The notes beneath the pieces are model-generated. The model was not told where the DNA came from, made no database searches, and saw only the letters and a program-made list of their open reading frames with translations. The position numbers and the translations under genes are program-made. From assembly GCF_029227915.1 (NCBI RefSeq), contig NC_079885.1:4962001-5026000 (forward strand): DNA of 64,000 bases, given 5' to 3'. Positions within the stretch are counted from its first letter, which is position 1; each line of letters begins with the position of its first letter. The DNA is from Hydractinia symbiolongicarpus (lineage: Eukaryota; Cnidaria; Hydrozoa; Anthoathecata; Hydractiniidae). Below are positions 38,166 to 50,866 of this stretch, one piece after another.

Positions 38166-40625
38166 TGGATTCACAGCGCCCAGTGTAAACGCTGAGTTAC
38201 AACAATCATGTCAAATTAAGAAGAATGTTATTTCTTGTGGTCAAACTGGCTCATTTATCACATTCATAAGGTCAAAGTCCAAAATCAGTTCAAGTAAATC
38301 CCACAGTCAAATGTTTCACTGCTAAAAGCGATGCAACCTAGTAATATCCGAATAATACCGCTAAATACATGTTGGTACGAATATGTGACGCAACCGTTGT
38401 AACTCAAACGGATTGACACCGTTAGAAAGTAAATGAAATGTAGTTCTTGAAACTGTCTCTATTTCTCCAGCGCGAAGTAATGGCTATTATTGGTCCCACA
38501 GTAAAAAATTACTTATTTATCTTATTTCTTAAATAAAGCGCTACCACAGCGCCCAGTGTCCTCGGTGAGTTCCAGCAATCATGTCAAAGTAAGAAAAATA
38601 TTATTCCTTGGAGTCCAATTGGCTCATTTATCACATTTATAAAGTCACAGTCCAGAATCACTTCAATTAAGTCCCACAGTCAATCGATTCACTGTTAAAA
38701 GCGATGCAACCTAGTAATATCCGAAAAAATATCGCTAAATACATGTTGGTACGAATATGCGACGCAACCGTTGTAACTCAAACGAATTTATACCTCTAGA
38801 AGGTCAATGAAATGTAGTTTTTGAAACTGTTCCTATTTATTCAGCGCGTGCTAACGGCTAGGATTGGTTCCACATTAAAAAAAAGACTTATTTATCTAAA
38901 TATTTAATTGAAGCGCTACCACAGAGCCTAGTGTAATCGCTGAATTCCAGCGATGAAGACAAATTAAGAAGAATGTTATTCCTTGGAGTCCAATTGGCTC
39001 ATTTATCACATTTATAAGGTCACAGTCCAGAATCAGTTCAATTAATTCCAACAGTCAATCGTTTCACTCATAAAAGCAATACAACTTAGTAATATCGGAA
39101 AAAAATCACTAATTACATGTTGGTGTGAATATGTGACGCAACTGTTGTAACTCAAACGCATTGACACCGTTAGAAAGTAAATGAAATGTAGTTCTTGAAA
39201 CTGTCTCTATTTCTCCAGCGCGAAGTAATGGCTAGTATTGGTCCCACAGTAAAAAATTACTTATTTATCTTATTTCTTAAAAAAAGCGCTACCACAGCGC
39301 CCAGTGTCATCGCTGAGTTCCAGCAATCATGTCAAATTAAGAAAAATGTTATTCCTTGGAGTCCAATTAGCTCATTTATCACATTTACAAGGTCACAGTC
39401 CAGAATCAGTTCAACCCACAGTCAATCGATTCACTGTTAAAAGCGATACAACTTGGTAATATAGGAAAAAGGTCACTAAATACATGTTGGTACGAATATG
39501 TGACGTAACCGTTGTAACTCAAACGGAGTTATACCGCTATAAAGTCAATGTAATGTAGTTTTTGAAACTGTTCCTATTTATTCAGCGCGTGCTAACGGCT
39601 AGGATTGGTTCCACAGATAAAAATGACTTATTTATCTTAATTTGTAAATAAATCGCTGCCACAGCGCCCAGTGTAATCGCTGAGTTCCAGCAATCATGTC
39701 AAATTAAGAAGAATGTTATTTCTTGCAGTCAAACTGGCTCATTTATCACATTTTTAAGGTCACAGTCCAGAATCAGTTCAATTAAGTCCCACAGTCAATC
39801 GTTTCACTGTTAAAAGCGATACAACTTAGTAATATCGGAAAAAGGTCACTAAATACATGTTGGTAAGAGTATGTGACGCAACCGTTGTAACTCAAACGGA
39901 TTGACACCGTTAGAAAGTAAATGAAATGTAGTTCTTGAAACTGTCTCTATTTCATCAGAGCGAAGTAACGGCTAGTATTGGTCCCACAGTAAAAAATGAC
40001 TAATTTATCTTATTTTTTAAATAAAGCGCTACTACAGCGCCCAGTGTCATCGCTGAGTTCCAGTTATCATGTCAAATTAAGAAAAATGTTATTCCTTGGA
40101 GTCCAATTGGCTCATTTATCACATTTATAAGGTCACAGTCCAGAATCAGTTCAATTAAGTCCCACAGTCAATCGTTTCACTGTTAAAAGCGATACAACTT
40201 AGTAATATCGGAAAAAAATCACTAAATACATGTTGGTACGAATATGCAACGCCACCGTTGTTACTCAAACGGTTTGACACCGTCAGAAAGTCAATGAAAT
40301 GTAGTTTTTGAAACTGTCTCTATTTTTTCAGCGCGAACTAACGGCTATGATTGGTCCCACAGTAAAAAATGCCTTATTTATCTTAATTTTTAAATAAACC
40401 GCTACCACAGCGCCCAGTGTAATCGCTGAGTTCCAACAATAATGTCAAATTAAGAAAAATGTTATTTCTTGTAGTCAAACTGGCTCATTTATCACATTTA
40501 TAAAGTCAAAGTCCGAAATCAGTTCAATTAAGTCCCACAGTCAAACGTTTCACTGTTAAAAGCGATGCAACCAAGTAATATCCGAATATTATCGCTAAAT
40601 ACATGTTGGTACGAATATGTGACGC
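36075..40625 (+). repeat. Segment of ~0.9 kb repeated at 3,666-bp offset
   Basis: About 36,075-36,960 matches about 39,740-40,625. Both have 'ttggtaagagtatgtgac' (36,194 and 39,860), 'ttcatcagagcgaagtaac', 'gttccagttatcatgtc', 'caacgccaccgttgttact' and 'aacaataatgtcaaatt'. The 'ttggtaagag' core appears a third time at about 42,473. The spacing fits ten monomers, one of which is shortened at 38,170. Confidence 0.8.
38161..38190 (+). repeat. Shortened monomer: ~55-bp internal deletion
   Basis: The satellite passes directly from 'aacggcctggatt' to 'cacagcgcccagtg'. It lacks the usual 'ggtcccacagtaaa...' piece, the AT-rich tract and 'agcgctac', about 55 bp. Flanking sequence is ordinary on both sides, so this is a simple internal deletion. 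It removes nearly the same monomer part that is missing at the retroelement insertion. Confidence 0.8.
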
Positions 40626-43190
40626 AACCGTTGTAACTCAAGCGGATTAAAACTGCTAGAAAGTCACTAAAATGAAGTTTTTGAAACTGTTCCTATTTAT
40701 TCAGCGCGTGCTAACGGCCAGGATTGGTCCCACAGTGGAAAAAGAGTTATTTATCTAAATATTTAATTGAAGCGCTACCACAGAGCCTAGTGTAATCGCT
40801 GAAGTCCAGCAATGAAGACAAATTAAGAAGAATGTTATTACTTGGAGTTCAATTGGCTCATTTATCACATTTATAAAGTGTCAGTTCAGAATCAGTTCAA
40901 TTAACTCCAACAGTCAATCGTTTCACTCATAAAAGCGATACAACTTAGTAATATCGGAAAAAAATTACTAATTACATGTTGGTATGAATATGTGACGCAA
41001 CCGTTGTAACTCAAATACATTGACACCGTTAGAAAGTAAATGAAATGTAGTTCTTGAAACTGTCTCTATTTCTTCAGCGCGAAGTAACGGCTAGTATTGG
41101 TTCCACAGTAAAAAATGACTTATTTATCTTATTTTTTAAATAAAGCGCTACCACAGAGCCCAGTGTCATCGCTGAGTTCCAGCAATTATGTCAAATTAAG
41201 AAAAATGTTTTTCCTTGGAATCCAATTGGCTCATTTATCACATTTACAAGGTCACCGTCCAGAATCAGTTCAATTAAGTCCCACTGTCAAACGTTTCACT
41301 GTTAAAAGAGATGCAACCAAGTAATATCCGAATAATATCGCTAAATACATGTTGGTACGAATATGTGACGCAACCGTTGTAACTCAAATGCATTGACACC
41401 GTTAGAAAGTAAATGAAATGTAGTTCTTGAAACTGTCTCTATTTCTTCAGCGCGAAGTAACGGCTAGTATTGGTTCCACAGTAAAAAATGACTTATTTAT
41501 CTTATTTTTTAAATAAAGCGCTACCACAGAGCCCAGTGTCATCGCTGAGTTCCAGCAATTATGTCAAATTAAGAAAAATGTTTTTCCTTGGAATCCAATT
41601 TGCTCATTTATCACATTTACAAGGTCACCGTCCAGAATCAGTTCAATTAAGTCACACAGTCAATGGTTTCACTGTTAAAAGCGATACAACTTAGTAATAT
41701 CGGAAAAAGGTTACTAAATACATGTTGGTACGAATATGCGACGCAACCGTTGTAACTCAAGCTGATTAAAACTGCTAGAAAGTCAAAAAAAAATAGTTTT
41801 TAAAACTGTTCCTATTTATTCAGCGCGAACTAACGGCTAGGATTTGTCCCACAGTAAAAAAAGACTTATTTATCTAAATTATTAAATAAAGTGCTACCAC
41901 AGAACCTAGTGTAAACGCTGAATTCCAGCAATCATGTCAAATTAAGAAGAATGTTATTCCTTGGAGTCCGGTTGGCTAATTTATCACATCTTTAAGGTCA
42001 CAATTCAGAATCAGTTTAATTAAGTCCCACAGTCAATCGTTTCACTGTTAAAAGCGATACAACTTGGTAATATAGGAAAAAGGTCACTAAATACATGTTG
42101 GTACAAATATGTGACGCAACCGTTGTAACTCAAACGGTTTGACACCGTTAGAAAGTCAATGAAATGTAGTTTTTGAAACTGTCTCTATTTGTTCAGCGCG
42201 AACTAACGGCTACGATAGGTCCCACATTAAAAAAAGACTTATTTATTTAAATTATTAATAAAAGCGCTACCACATAATCTAGTGTAATCGCTGAATTCCA
42301 GCAATCATATCAAATTAAAAAGAATGTTATTCCTCGGAGTCCAATTGGCTCATTTATCACATTTTTAAGGTCACAGTCCAGAATCAGTTCAATTAAGTCC
42401 CACATTCAATCGTTTCACTGTTAAAAGCGATACAACTTAGTAACATCGGAAAAAGGTCACTAAATACATGTTGGTAAGAGTATGTGACGCAACCGTTGTA
42501 ATTCAAACGGATTGACACCGTTAGAAAGTAAATGAAATGTAGTTCTTGAAACTGTCTCTATTTCTTCAGAGCGAAGTAACGGCTAGTATTGGTCCCACAG
42601 TAAAAAATGTCTTATTTATCTTATTTTTTAAATAAAGCGCTACCACAGCGCCCAGTGTCATCGCTTAGTTCCAGTAATCATGTCAAATTAAGAAGAATGT
42701 TATTCCTTGGAGTTCAATTGGCTCATTTATCACATTTATAAGGTCACAGTCCAGAATCAGTTCAATTAACTCCAACAGTTATTCTTTTCACTCATAAAAG
42801 CGATACAACTTAGTAATATCGGAAAAAAATCACTAATTACATGTTGGAATGAATATGTGACGCAAACGTTGTAACTCAAATGCATTGACACCGTTAGAAA
42901 GTGAATGAAATGTAGTTCTTGAAACTGTCTCTATTTCTTCAGCGCGAAGTAACGGCTAGTATTGGTTCCACAGTAAAAAATGACTTATTTATGTTATTTA
43001 TTAAATAAAGTGCTTCCACAGCGCCAAGTGTAATCGCTGAGTTCTAGCAATCATGTCAAATTAAGAAGAATGTTATTTTTTGTAGTCAAACTGCCTCATT
43101 TATCACATTTATAAGGTCACAGTCCAAAATCAGTTCAATTAACTGCCACAGTCAATCGTTTCACTGTTAAAAGCGATACAACTTAGTAAT
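38191..43190 (+). repeat. Heterogeneous monomers with a local tandem pair at 41.0-41.7 kb
   Basis: Mixed type A, B and intermediate monomers. The clearest local event is two adjacent, almost identical monomers 373 bp apart (about 41,115-41,300 and 41,488-41,673). Both have 'cagagcccagtgtcatcgc', 'gcaattatgtcaaatt' and 'gtttttccttggaatcc'. Each gives a similar plus-strand open frame of about 70 codons, which is a by-product of the duplicated monomer and not a gene. No unique DNA was found in this stretch. Confidence 0.8.
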
Positions 43191-44700
43191 ATAGGAAAAA
43201 GGTCACTAAATACATGTTGGTACGAATATGTGACGCAACCGTTGTAACTCAAACGGTTTGACGTCGTTATAAAGTCAATGAAATGTAGTTTTTGAAACTG
43301 TCTCTATTTGTTTTGCGCGAACTAACGGCTACGATTGGTCCCACAGTAAAAAAAAGACTTATTTATCTAAATTATTAATTAAAGTGTTACCACAGAGCCT
43401 AGTGTAATCGCTGAATGACAGCAATCATGTCAAATTAAGAAGAATGTTATTCCTTGGAGTCCGGTTGGCTCATTTATCACATCTTTAAGGTCACCGTTCA
43501 GAATCAGTTCAATTTAGTCCCACAGTCAATCGTTTCACTGTTAAAAGCGATGCAACCTAGTAATATCCGAAAAATATCACTAAATAAATGTTGGTACAAA
43601 TATGCGATGCAACCGTTGTAACTCAAACGGATTTATATCACTAGAAAGTCAATGTAATGTAGTTGTTGCAACTGTTCCTATTTATTGAGCGCGTGCTAAC
43701 GGCCAGGATTGGTCCCACATTAAAGAAAGACTTATTTATCTAAATTTGTAATAAAAGCGCTACCACAGAATCTAGTGTAATCGCTAAATTCAAGCAATTA
43801 TGTCAAATTAAAAAGAATGTTATTCCTCGGAGTCCAATTGGCTCATTTATCACATTTATAAGGTCACAGTCCAGAATCAGTTCAATTAAGTCCCACAGTC
43901 TATCGTTTCACTGTTAAAAGCGATACAACTTAGTAATATCGGAAAAAGGTCACTAAATACATGTTGGTACGAATATGTGACGCAACCGTTGTAACTCAAA
44001 CGGTTTGACGTCGTTATAAAGTCAATGAAATGTAGTTTTTGAAACTGTCTCTATTTGTTTTGCGCGAACTAACGGCTACGATTGGTCCCACAGTAAAAAA
44101 AAGACTTATTTATCTAAATTATTAATTAAAGTGCTACCACAGAGCCTAGTGTAATCGCTGAATGACAGCAATCATGTCAAATTAAGAAGAATGTTATTCC
44201 TTGGAGTCCGGTTGGCTCATTTATCACATTTTTAAGGTCACCGTTCAGAATCAGTTCAATTTAGTCCCACAGTCAATCGTTTCACTGTTAAAAGCGATGC
44301 AACCTAGTAATATCCGAAAAATATCACTAAATAAATGTTGGTACAAATATGCGATGCAACCGTTGTAACTCAAACGGATTTATATCACTAGAAAGTCAAT
44401 GTAATGTAGTTGTTGCAACTGTTCCTATTTATTGAGCGCGTGCTAACGGCCAGGATTGGTCCCACATTAAAGAAAGACTTATTTATCTAAATTTGTAATA
44501 AAAGCGCTACCACAGAATCTAGTGTAATCGCTAAATTCAAGCAATTATGTCAAATTAAAAAGAATGTTATTCGTCGGAGTCCAATTGTCTCATTTATCAC
44601 ATTTATAAGGTCACAGTCCAGAATCAGTTCAATTAAGTCCCACAGTCTATCGTTTCACTGTTAAAAGCGATACAACTTAGTAATATCGGAAAAAGGTCAC
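43190..44700 (+). repeat. Dimer duplication (period 747 bp)
   Basis: About 43,190-43,936 is repeated at 43,937-44,683. Private variants match: 'gacgtcgttataaagtc' (43,260 and 44,007), 'tttgttttgcgcgaac', 'gtagttgttgcaactg' and 'gctaaattcaagcaatt'. Few differences are visible, for example 'cctcggag' against 'cgtcggag' near 43,826 and 44,573. Confidence 0.87.
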
Positions 44701-44784
44701 TAAATACATGTTGGTACGAATATGCAACGCAACCGTTGTAACTCAAACGGTTTGACACAGTCAGAAAGACAATGAAATGTTGTT

Positions 44785-46986
44785 TTTGAAACGGTTTCTA
44801 TTTCTTCAGCGCAAACTAATGGCTAGGATTGGTCCCACAGTAAAAAAAGACTTATTTATCTAAATCATTAAATAAAGTGCTACCACAGAGCCAAGTGTAA
44901 ACGCTGAATTCCAGCAATCATGTCAAATTAAGAAGAATGTTATTCCTTGGAGTCCGGTTGGCTAATTTATCACATCTTTAAGGTCACAATTCAGAATCAG
45001 TTTAATTAAGTCCCACAGTCAATCGTTTCACTGTTAAAAGCGATACAACTTGGTAATATAGGAAAAACGTCACTAAATACATATTGGTACGAATATGTGA
45101 CGCAACCGTTGTAACTTAAACGGTTTGACACCGTTAGAAAGTCAATGAAATGTAGTTTTTGAAACTGTCTCTATTTGTTCAGCGCAAAACTAACGGCTAG
45201 GATTGGTCCCACAGTAAAAAATGACTTATTTATCTTAATTTTTAAATAAAGCGCTACCACAGCGCCCAGTGTAATCGCTGAGTTCCAGCAATCATGTCAA
45301 ATTAAGAAGAATGTTATTCCTTGGAGTCTGGTTGGCTAATTTATCACATCTTTAAGGTCACAATTAAGAATCAGTTTAATTAAGTCCCACAGTCAATCGT
45401 TTCACTGTTAAAAGCGATACAACTTGGTAATATAGGAAAAAGTTCACTAAATAAATGTTGGTACAAATATGCGATGCAACCGTTGTAACTCAAACGGAGT
45501 GACACCGTTGGAAAGTGAATGAAATGTAGTTTTTGAAATTGTCTCTATTTCTTCGGGGCGAACTAACGGCTAGGATTTGTGCCACAGTAAAAAATGACTT
45601 ATTTATCTTAATTTTTAAATAAAGCGCTACCACAGCGCCCAGTGTAATCGCTGAGTTCCAGCAATCATGTCAAATTAAGAAGAATGTTATTTCTTGTAGT
45701 CAAACTAGCTCATTTATCACATTTATGAGGTCAAAGTCCAAAATCAGGTCAATTAAATCCCACAGTCAAACGTTTTACTGTTAAAAGCGATGAAACCAAG
45801 TAATATCCGAATAATATCGCTAAATACATGTTGGTACGAATATGTGACGCAACCGTTGTAACTCAAACGGATTGACACCGTTAGAAAGTAAATGAAATGT
45901 AGTGTTTGAAACGGTTTCTATTTCTTCAGCGCAAACTAATGGCTAGGATTGGTCCCACAGTAAAAAAAGACTTATTTATCTAAATCATTAAATAAAGTGC
46001 TACCACAGAGCCAAGTGTAAACGCTGAATTCCAGCAATCATGTCAAATTAAGAAGAATGTTATTCCTTGGAGTCCGGTTGGCTAATTTATCACATCTTTA
46101 AGGTCACAATTCAGAATCAGTTTAATTAAGTCCCACAGTCAATCGTTTCACTGTTAAAAGCGATACAACTTGGTAATATAGGAAAAACGTCACTAAATAC
46201 ATATTGGTACGAATATGTGACGCAACCGTTGTAACTTAAACGGTTTGACACCGTTAGAAAGTCAATGAAATGTAGTTTTTGAAACTGTCTCTATTTGTTC
46301 AGCGCAAAACTAACGGCTAGGATTGGTCCCACAGTAAAAAATGACTTATTTATCTTAATTTTTAAATAAAGCGCTATCACAGCGCCCAGTGTAATCGCTG
46401 AGTTCCAGCAATCATGTCAAATTAAGAAGAATGTTATTCCTTGGAGTCTGGTTGGCTAATTTATCACATCTTTAAGGTCACAATTAAGAATCAGTTTAAT
46501 TAAGTCCCACAGTCAATCGTTTCACTGTTAAAAGCGATACAACTTGGTAATATAGGAAAAAGTTCACTAAATACATGTTGGTACAAATATGCGATGCAAC
46601 CGTTGTAACTCAAACGGAGTGACACCGTTGGAAAGTGAATGAAATGTAGTTTTTGAAATTGTCTCTATTTCTTCGGGGCGAACTAACGGCTAGGATTTGT
46701 GCCACAGTAAAAAATGACTTATTTATCTTAATTTTTAAATAAAGCGCTACCACAGCGCCCAGTGTAATCGCTGAGTTCCAGCAATCATGTCAAATTAAGA
46801 AGAATGTTATTTCTTGTAGTCAAACTAGCTCATTTATCACATTTATGAGGTCAAAGTCCAAAATCAGGTCAATTAAATCCCACAGTCAAACGTTTTACTG
46901 TTAAAAGCGATGAAACCAAGTAATATCCGAATAATATCGCTAAATACATGTTGGTACGAATATGTGACGCAACCGTTGTAACTCAA
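44785..46986 (+). repeat. 3-monomer duplication (period 1,120 bp)
   Basis: About 44,785-45,866 matches about 45,905-46,986 at 1,120 bp. 'acggtttctatttcttcag' occurs at 44,791 and 45,911, and 'ttaaaagcgatgaaacc' at 45,781 and 46,901. The copies look almost identical; one difference is 'aaataaatgttgg' (about 45,449) against 'aaatacatgttgg' (about 46,569). Confidence 0.87.
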
Positions 46987-49900
46987 GCGGATTTATACTG
47001 CTAGAAAGTCAATTAAATGTAGTTCTTGAAACTTTTCCTATTTATTCAGCTTGTGGTAACGGCCAGGATTGGTCCCACAGTAGAAAAAGAGTTATTTATC
47101 TTAATATTTAATTGAAGCGCTACCACAGAGCCTAGTGTAATCGCTGAATTTCAGCAATGAAGACAAATTAAAAAGAATGTTATTCCTTGGAGTCCAATTA
47201 ACTCATTTATCACATTTATAAGGTCATAGTTCAGAATCAGTTCACTTAACTCTAACAGTCAATCGTTTCACTCATCAAAGCGATACAACTTAGTAATAAC
47301 GCAAAAAAATCACTAAATACATGTTGGTACGAATATGTGACGCAACCGTTGTAACTCAAACGGATTGACACCGTTAGAAAGTAAATGAAATGTAGTGTTT
47401 GAAACGGTTTCTATTTCTTCAGCGCAAACTAATGGCTAGGATTGGTCCCACAGTAAAAAAAGACTTATTTATCTAAATCATTAAATAAAGTGCTACCACA
47501 GAGCCAAGTGTAAACGCTGAATTCCAGCAATCATGTCAAATTAAGAAGAATGTTATTCCTTGGAGTCCGGTTGGCTAATTTATCACATCTTTAAGGTCAC
47601 AATTCAGAATCAGTTTAATTAAGTCCCACAGTCAATCGTTTCACTGTTAAAAGCGATACAACTTGGTAATATAGGAAAAAGGTCACTAAATAAATATTGG
47701 TACGAATATGTGACGCAACCGTTGTAACTTAAACGGTTTGACACCGTTAGAAAGTCAATGAAATGTAGTTTTTGAAACTGTCTCTATTTGTTCAGCGCAA
47801 AACTAACGGCTACGATTGGTCCCACAGTAAAAAAAGAATTGTTTATCTAAATTATTAATTAAAGTGCTACCACAGAGCCTAGTGTTATCGCTGAATGACA
47901 GTAATCATGTCAAATTAAGAAGAATGTTATTCCTTGGAGTCCGGTTGGCTCATTTATCACATCTTTAAGGTCACAGTTCAGAATCAGTTCAATTTAGTCC
48001 CACAGTCAATCGTTTCACTGTTAAAAGCGATGCAACCTAGTAATGTCCGAAAAATATCGCTAAATACATGTTGGTACAAATATGCGATGCAACCGTTGTA
48101 ACTCAAACGGAGTGACACCGTTAGAAAGTGAATGAAATGTAGTTTTTGAAACTGTCTCTATTTCTTCAGCGCGAACTAACGGCTAGGATTGGTCCCACAG
48201 TAAAAAATGACTTATTTATCTTAATTTTTAAATAAAGCGCTACCACAGCGCCCAGTGTAATCGCCGAGTTCCAGCAATCATGTCAAATTAAGAAGAATGT
48301 TATTCCTTGGAGTCTGGTTGGCTAATTTATCACATCTTTAAGGTCACAATTAAGAATCAGTTTAATTAAGTCCCACAGTCAATCGTTTCACTGTTAAAAG
48401 CGATACAACTTGGTAATATAGGAAAAAGATCACTAAATACATGTTGGTACAAATATGCGATGCAACCGTTGTAACTCAAACGGAGTGACACCGTTGGAAA
48501 GTGAATGAAATGTAGTTTTTGAAATTGTCTCTATTTCTTCAGGGCGAACTAACGGCTATGATTTGTGCCACAGTAAAAAATGACTTATTTATCTTAATTT
48601 TTAAATAAAGCGCTACCACAGCGCCCAGTGTAATCGCTGAGTTCCAGCAATCATGTCAAATTAAGAAGAATGTTATTTCTTGTAGTCAAACTAGCTCATT
48701 TATCACATTTATGAGGTCAAAGTCCAAAATGAGGTCAATTAAGTCCCACAGTCAAACGTTTTACTGTTAAAAGCGATGAAACCAAGTAATATCCGAATAA
48801 TATCGCTAAATACATGTTGGTACGAATATGTGACGCAACCGTTGTAACTCAAGCGGATTTATACTGCTAGAAAGTCAATTAAATGTAGTTCTTGAAACTT
48901 TTCCTATTTATTCAGCTTGTGGTAACGGCCAGGATTGGTCCCACAGTAGAAAAAGAGTTATTTTTCTTAATATTTAATTGAAGCGCTACCACAGAGCCTA
49001 GTGTAATCGCTGAATTTCAGCAATGAAGACAAATTAAAAAGAATGTTATTCCTTGGAGTCCAATTAACTCATTTATCACATTTATAAGGTCATAGTTCAG
49101 AATCAGTTCACTTAACTCTAACAGTCAATCGTTTCACTCATCAAAGCGATACAACTTAGTAATATCGCAAAAAAATCACTAAATACATGTTGGTACGAAT
49201 ATGTGACGCAACCGTTGTAACTCAAACGGATTGACACCGTTAGAAAGTAAATGAAATGTAGTTTTTGAAACGGTTTCTATTTCTTCAGCGCAAACTAATG
49301 GCTAGGATTGGTCCCACAGTAGAAAAAGACTTATTTATCTAAATCATTAAATAAAGTGCTACCACAGAGCCAAGTGTAAACGCTGAATTCCAGCAATCAT
49401 GTCAAATTAAGAAGAATGTTATTCCTTGGAGTCCGGTTGGCTAATTTATCACATCTTTAAGGTCACAATTCAGAATCAGTTTAATTAAGTCCCACAGTCA
49501 ATCGTTTCACTGTTAAAAGCGATACAACTTGGTAATATAGGAAAAAGGTCACTAAATACACATTGGTACGAATATGTGACGCAACCGTTGTAACTTAAAC
49601 GGTTTGACACCGTTAGAAAGTCAATGAAATGTAGTTTTTGAAACTGTCTCTATTTGTTCAGCGCAAAACTAACGGCTACGATTGGTCCCACAGTAAAAAA
49701 AGAATTGTTTATCTAAATTATTAATTAAAGTGCTACCACAGAGCCTAGTGTTATCGCTGAATGACAGTAATCATGGCAAATTAAGAAGAATGTTATTCCT
49801 TGGAGTCCGGTTGGCTCATTTATCACATCTTTAAGGTCACAGTTCAGAATCAGTTCAATTTAGTCCCACAGTCAATCGTTTCACTGTTAAAAGCGATGCA

Positions 49901-50460
49901 ACCTAGTAATGTCCGAAAAATATCGCTAAATACATGTTGGTACAAATATGCGATGCAACCGTTGTAACTCAAACGGAGTGACACCGTTAGAAAGTGAATG
50001 AAATGTAGTTTTTGAAACTGTCTCTATTTCTTCAGCGCGAACTAACGGCTAGGATTGGTCCCACAGTAAAAAATGACTTATTTATCTTAATTTTTAAATA
50101 AAGCGCTACCACAGCGCCCAGTGTAATCGCTGAGTTCCAGCAATTATGTCAAATTAAGAAGAATGTTATTCCTTGGAGTCTGGTTGGCTAATTTATCACA
50201 TCTTTAAGGTCACAATTAAGAATCAGTTTAATTAAGTCCCACAGTCAATCGTTTCACTGTTAAAAGCGATACAACTTGGTAATATAGGAAAAAGATCACT
50301 AAATACATGTTGGTACAAATATGCGATGCAACCGTTGTAACTCAAACGGAGTGACACCGTTAGAAAATGAATGAAATGTAGTTTTTGAAATTGTCTCTAT
50401 TTCTTCAGGGCGAACTAACGGCTAGGATTTGTGCCACAGTAAAAAATGACTTATTTTTCT
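46330..50460 (+). repeat. 5-monomer higher-order repeat, two copies plus partial third (period 1,866 bp)
   Basis: Copies at about 46,330-48,195 and 48,196-50,061, with a partial third to about 50,460. The marker 'cagtagaaaaagagttatt' occurs at 47,088 and 48,954, and 'acggtttctatttcttcag' at 47,404 and 49,270, both 1,866 bp apart. One monomer of the unit has 'gcaatgaagacaaattaa' and 'gtttcactcatcaaagcg', a distinct variant. The unit overlaps the 1,120-bp duplication, so amplification with different period lengths followed in the same place. Confidence 0.87.
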
Positions 50461-50866
50461 TAATTTTTAAATAAAGCGCTTCCACAGCGCCCTGTGTAAT
50501 CGCTGAGTTCCAGCAATCATGTCAATTTAAGAAGAATGTTATTCCTCGGAGTCCAATTGGCTCATTTATCACATTTATAAGGTCACAGTCCAGAATCAGT
50601 TCAGTTTAGTCCCACAGTCTATCGTTTCACTGTTAAAAGCGATACAACTTAGTAATATCGGAAAAAGGTCACTAAATACATGTTGGTACGAATATGTGAC
50701 GCAACCGTTGTAACTCAAACGGTTTGACACCTTCAGAAAGTCAATGAAATGTAATTTTTGAAACTGTTTCTATTTTTTTAGCGCAAACTAATGGCTAGGA
50801 TTGGTCCCACACTAAAAAATGACTTATTTATCTTAATTTTTAAATAAAGCGCTACCACAGCGCCCA
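50461..50866 (+). repeat. Single monomer between HOR blocks
   Basis: One monomer with 'cctcggagtccaattgg' and 'cagttcagtttagtccc' links the 1,866-bp HOR and the 5,788-bp duplication. No other sequence is present. Confidence 0.75.

Noticed and set aside
39195-39440. Plus-strand open frame of 81 codons
   Set aside because: Spans one monomer; related monomers break the frame; no family resemblance.
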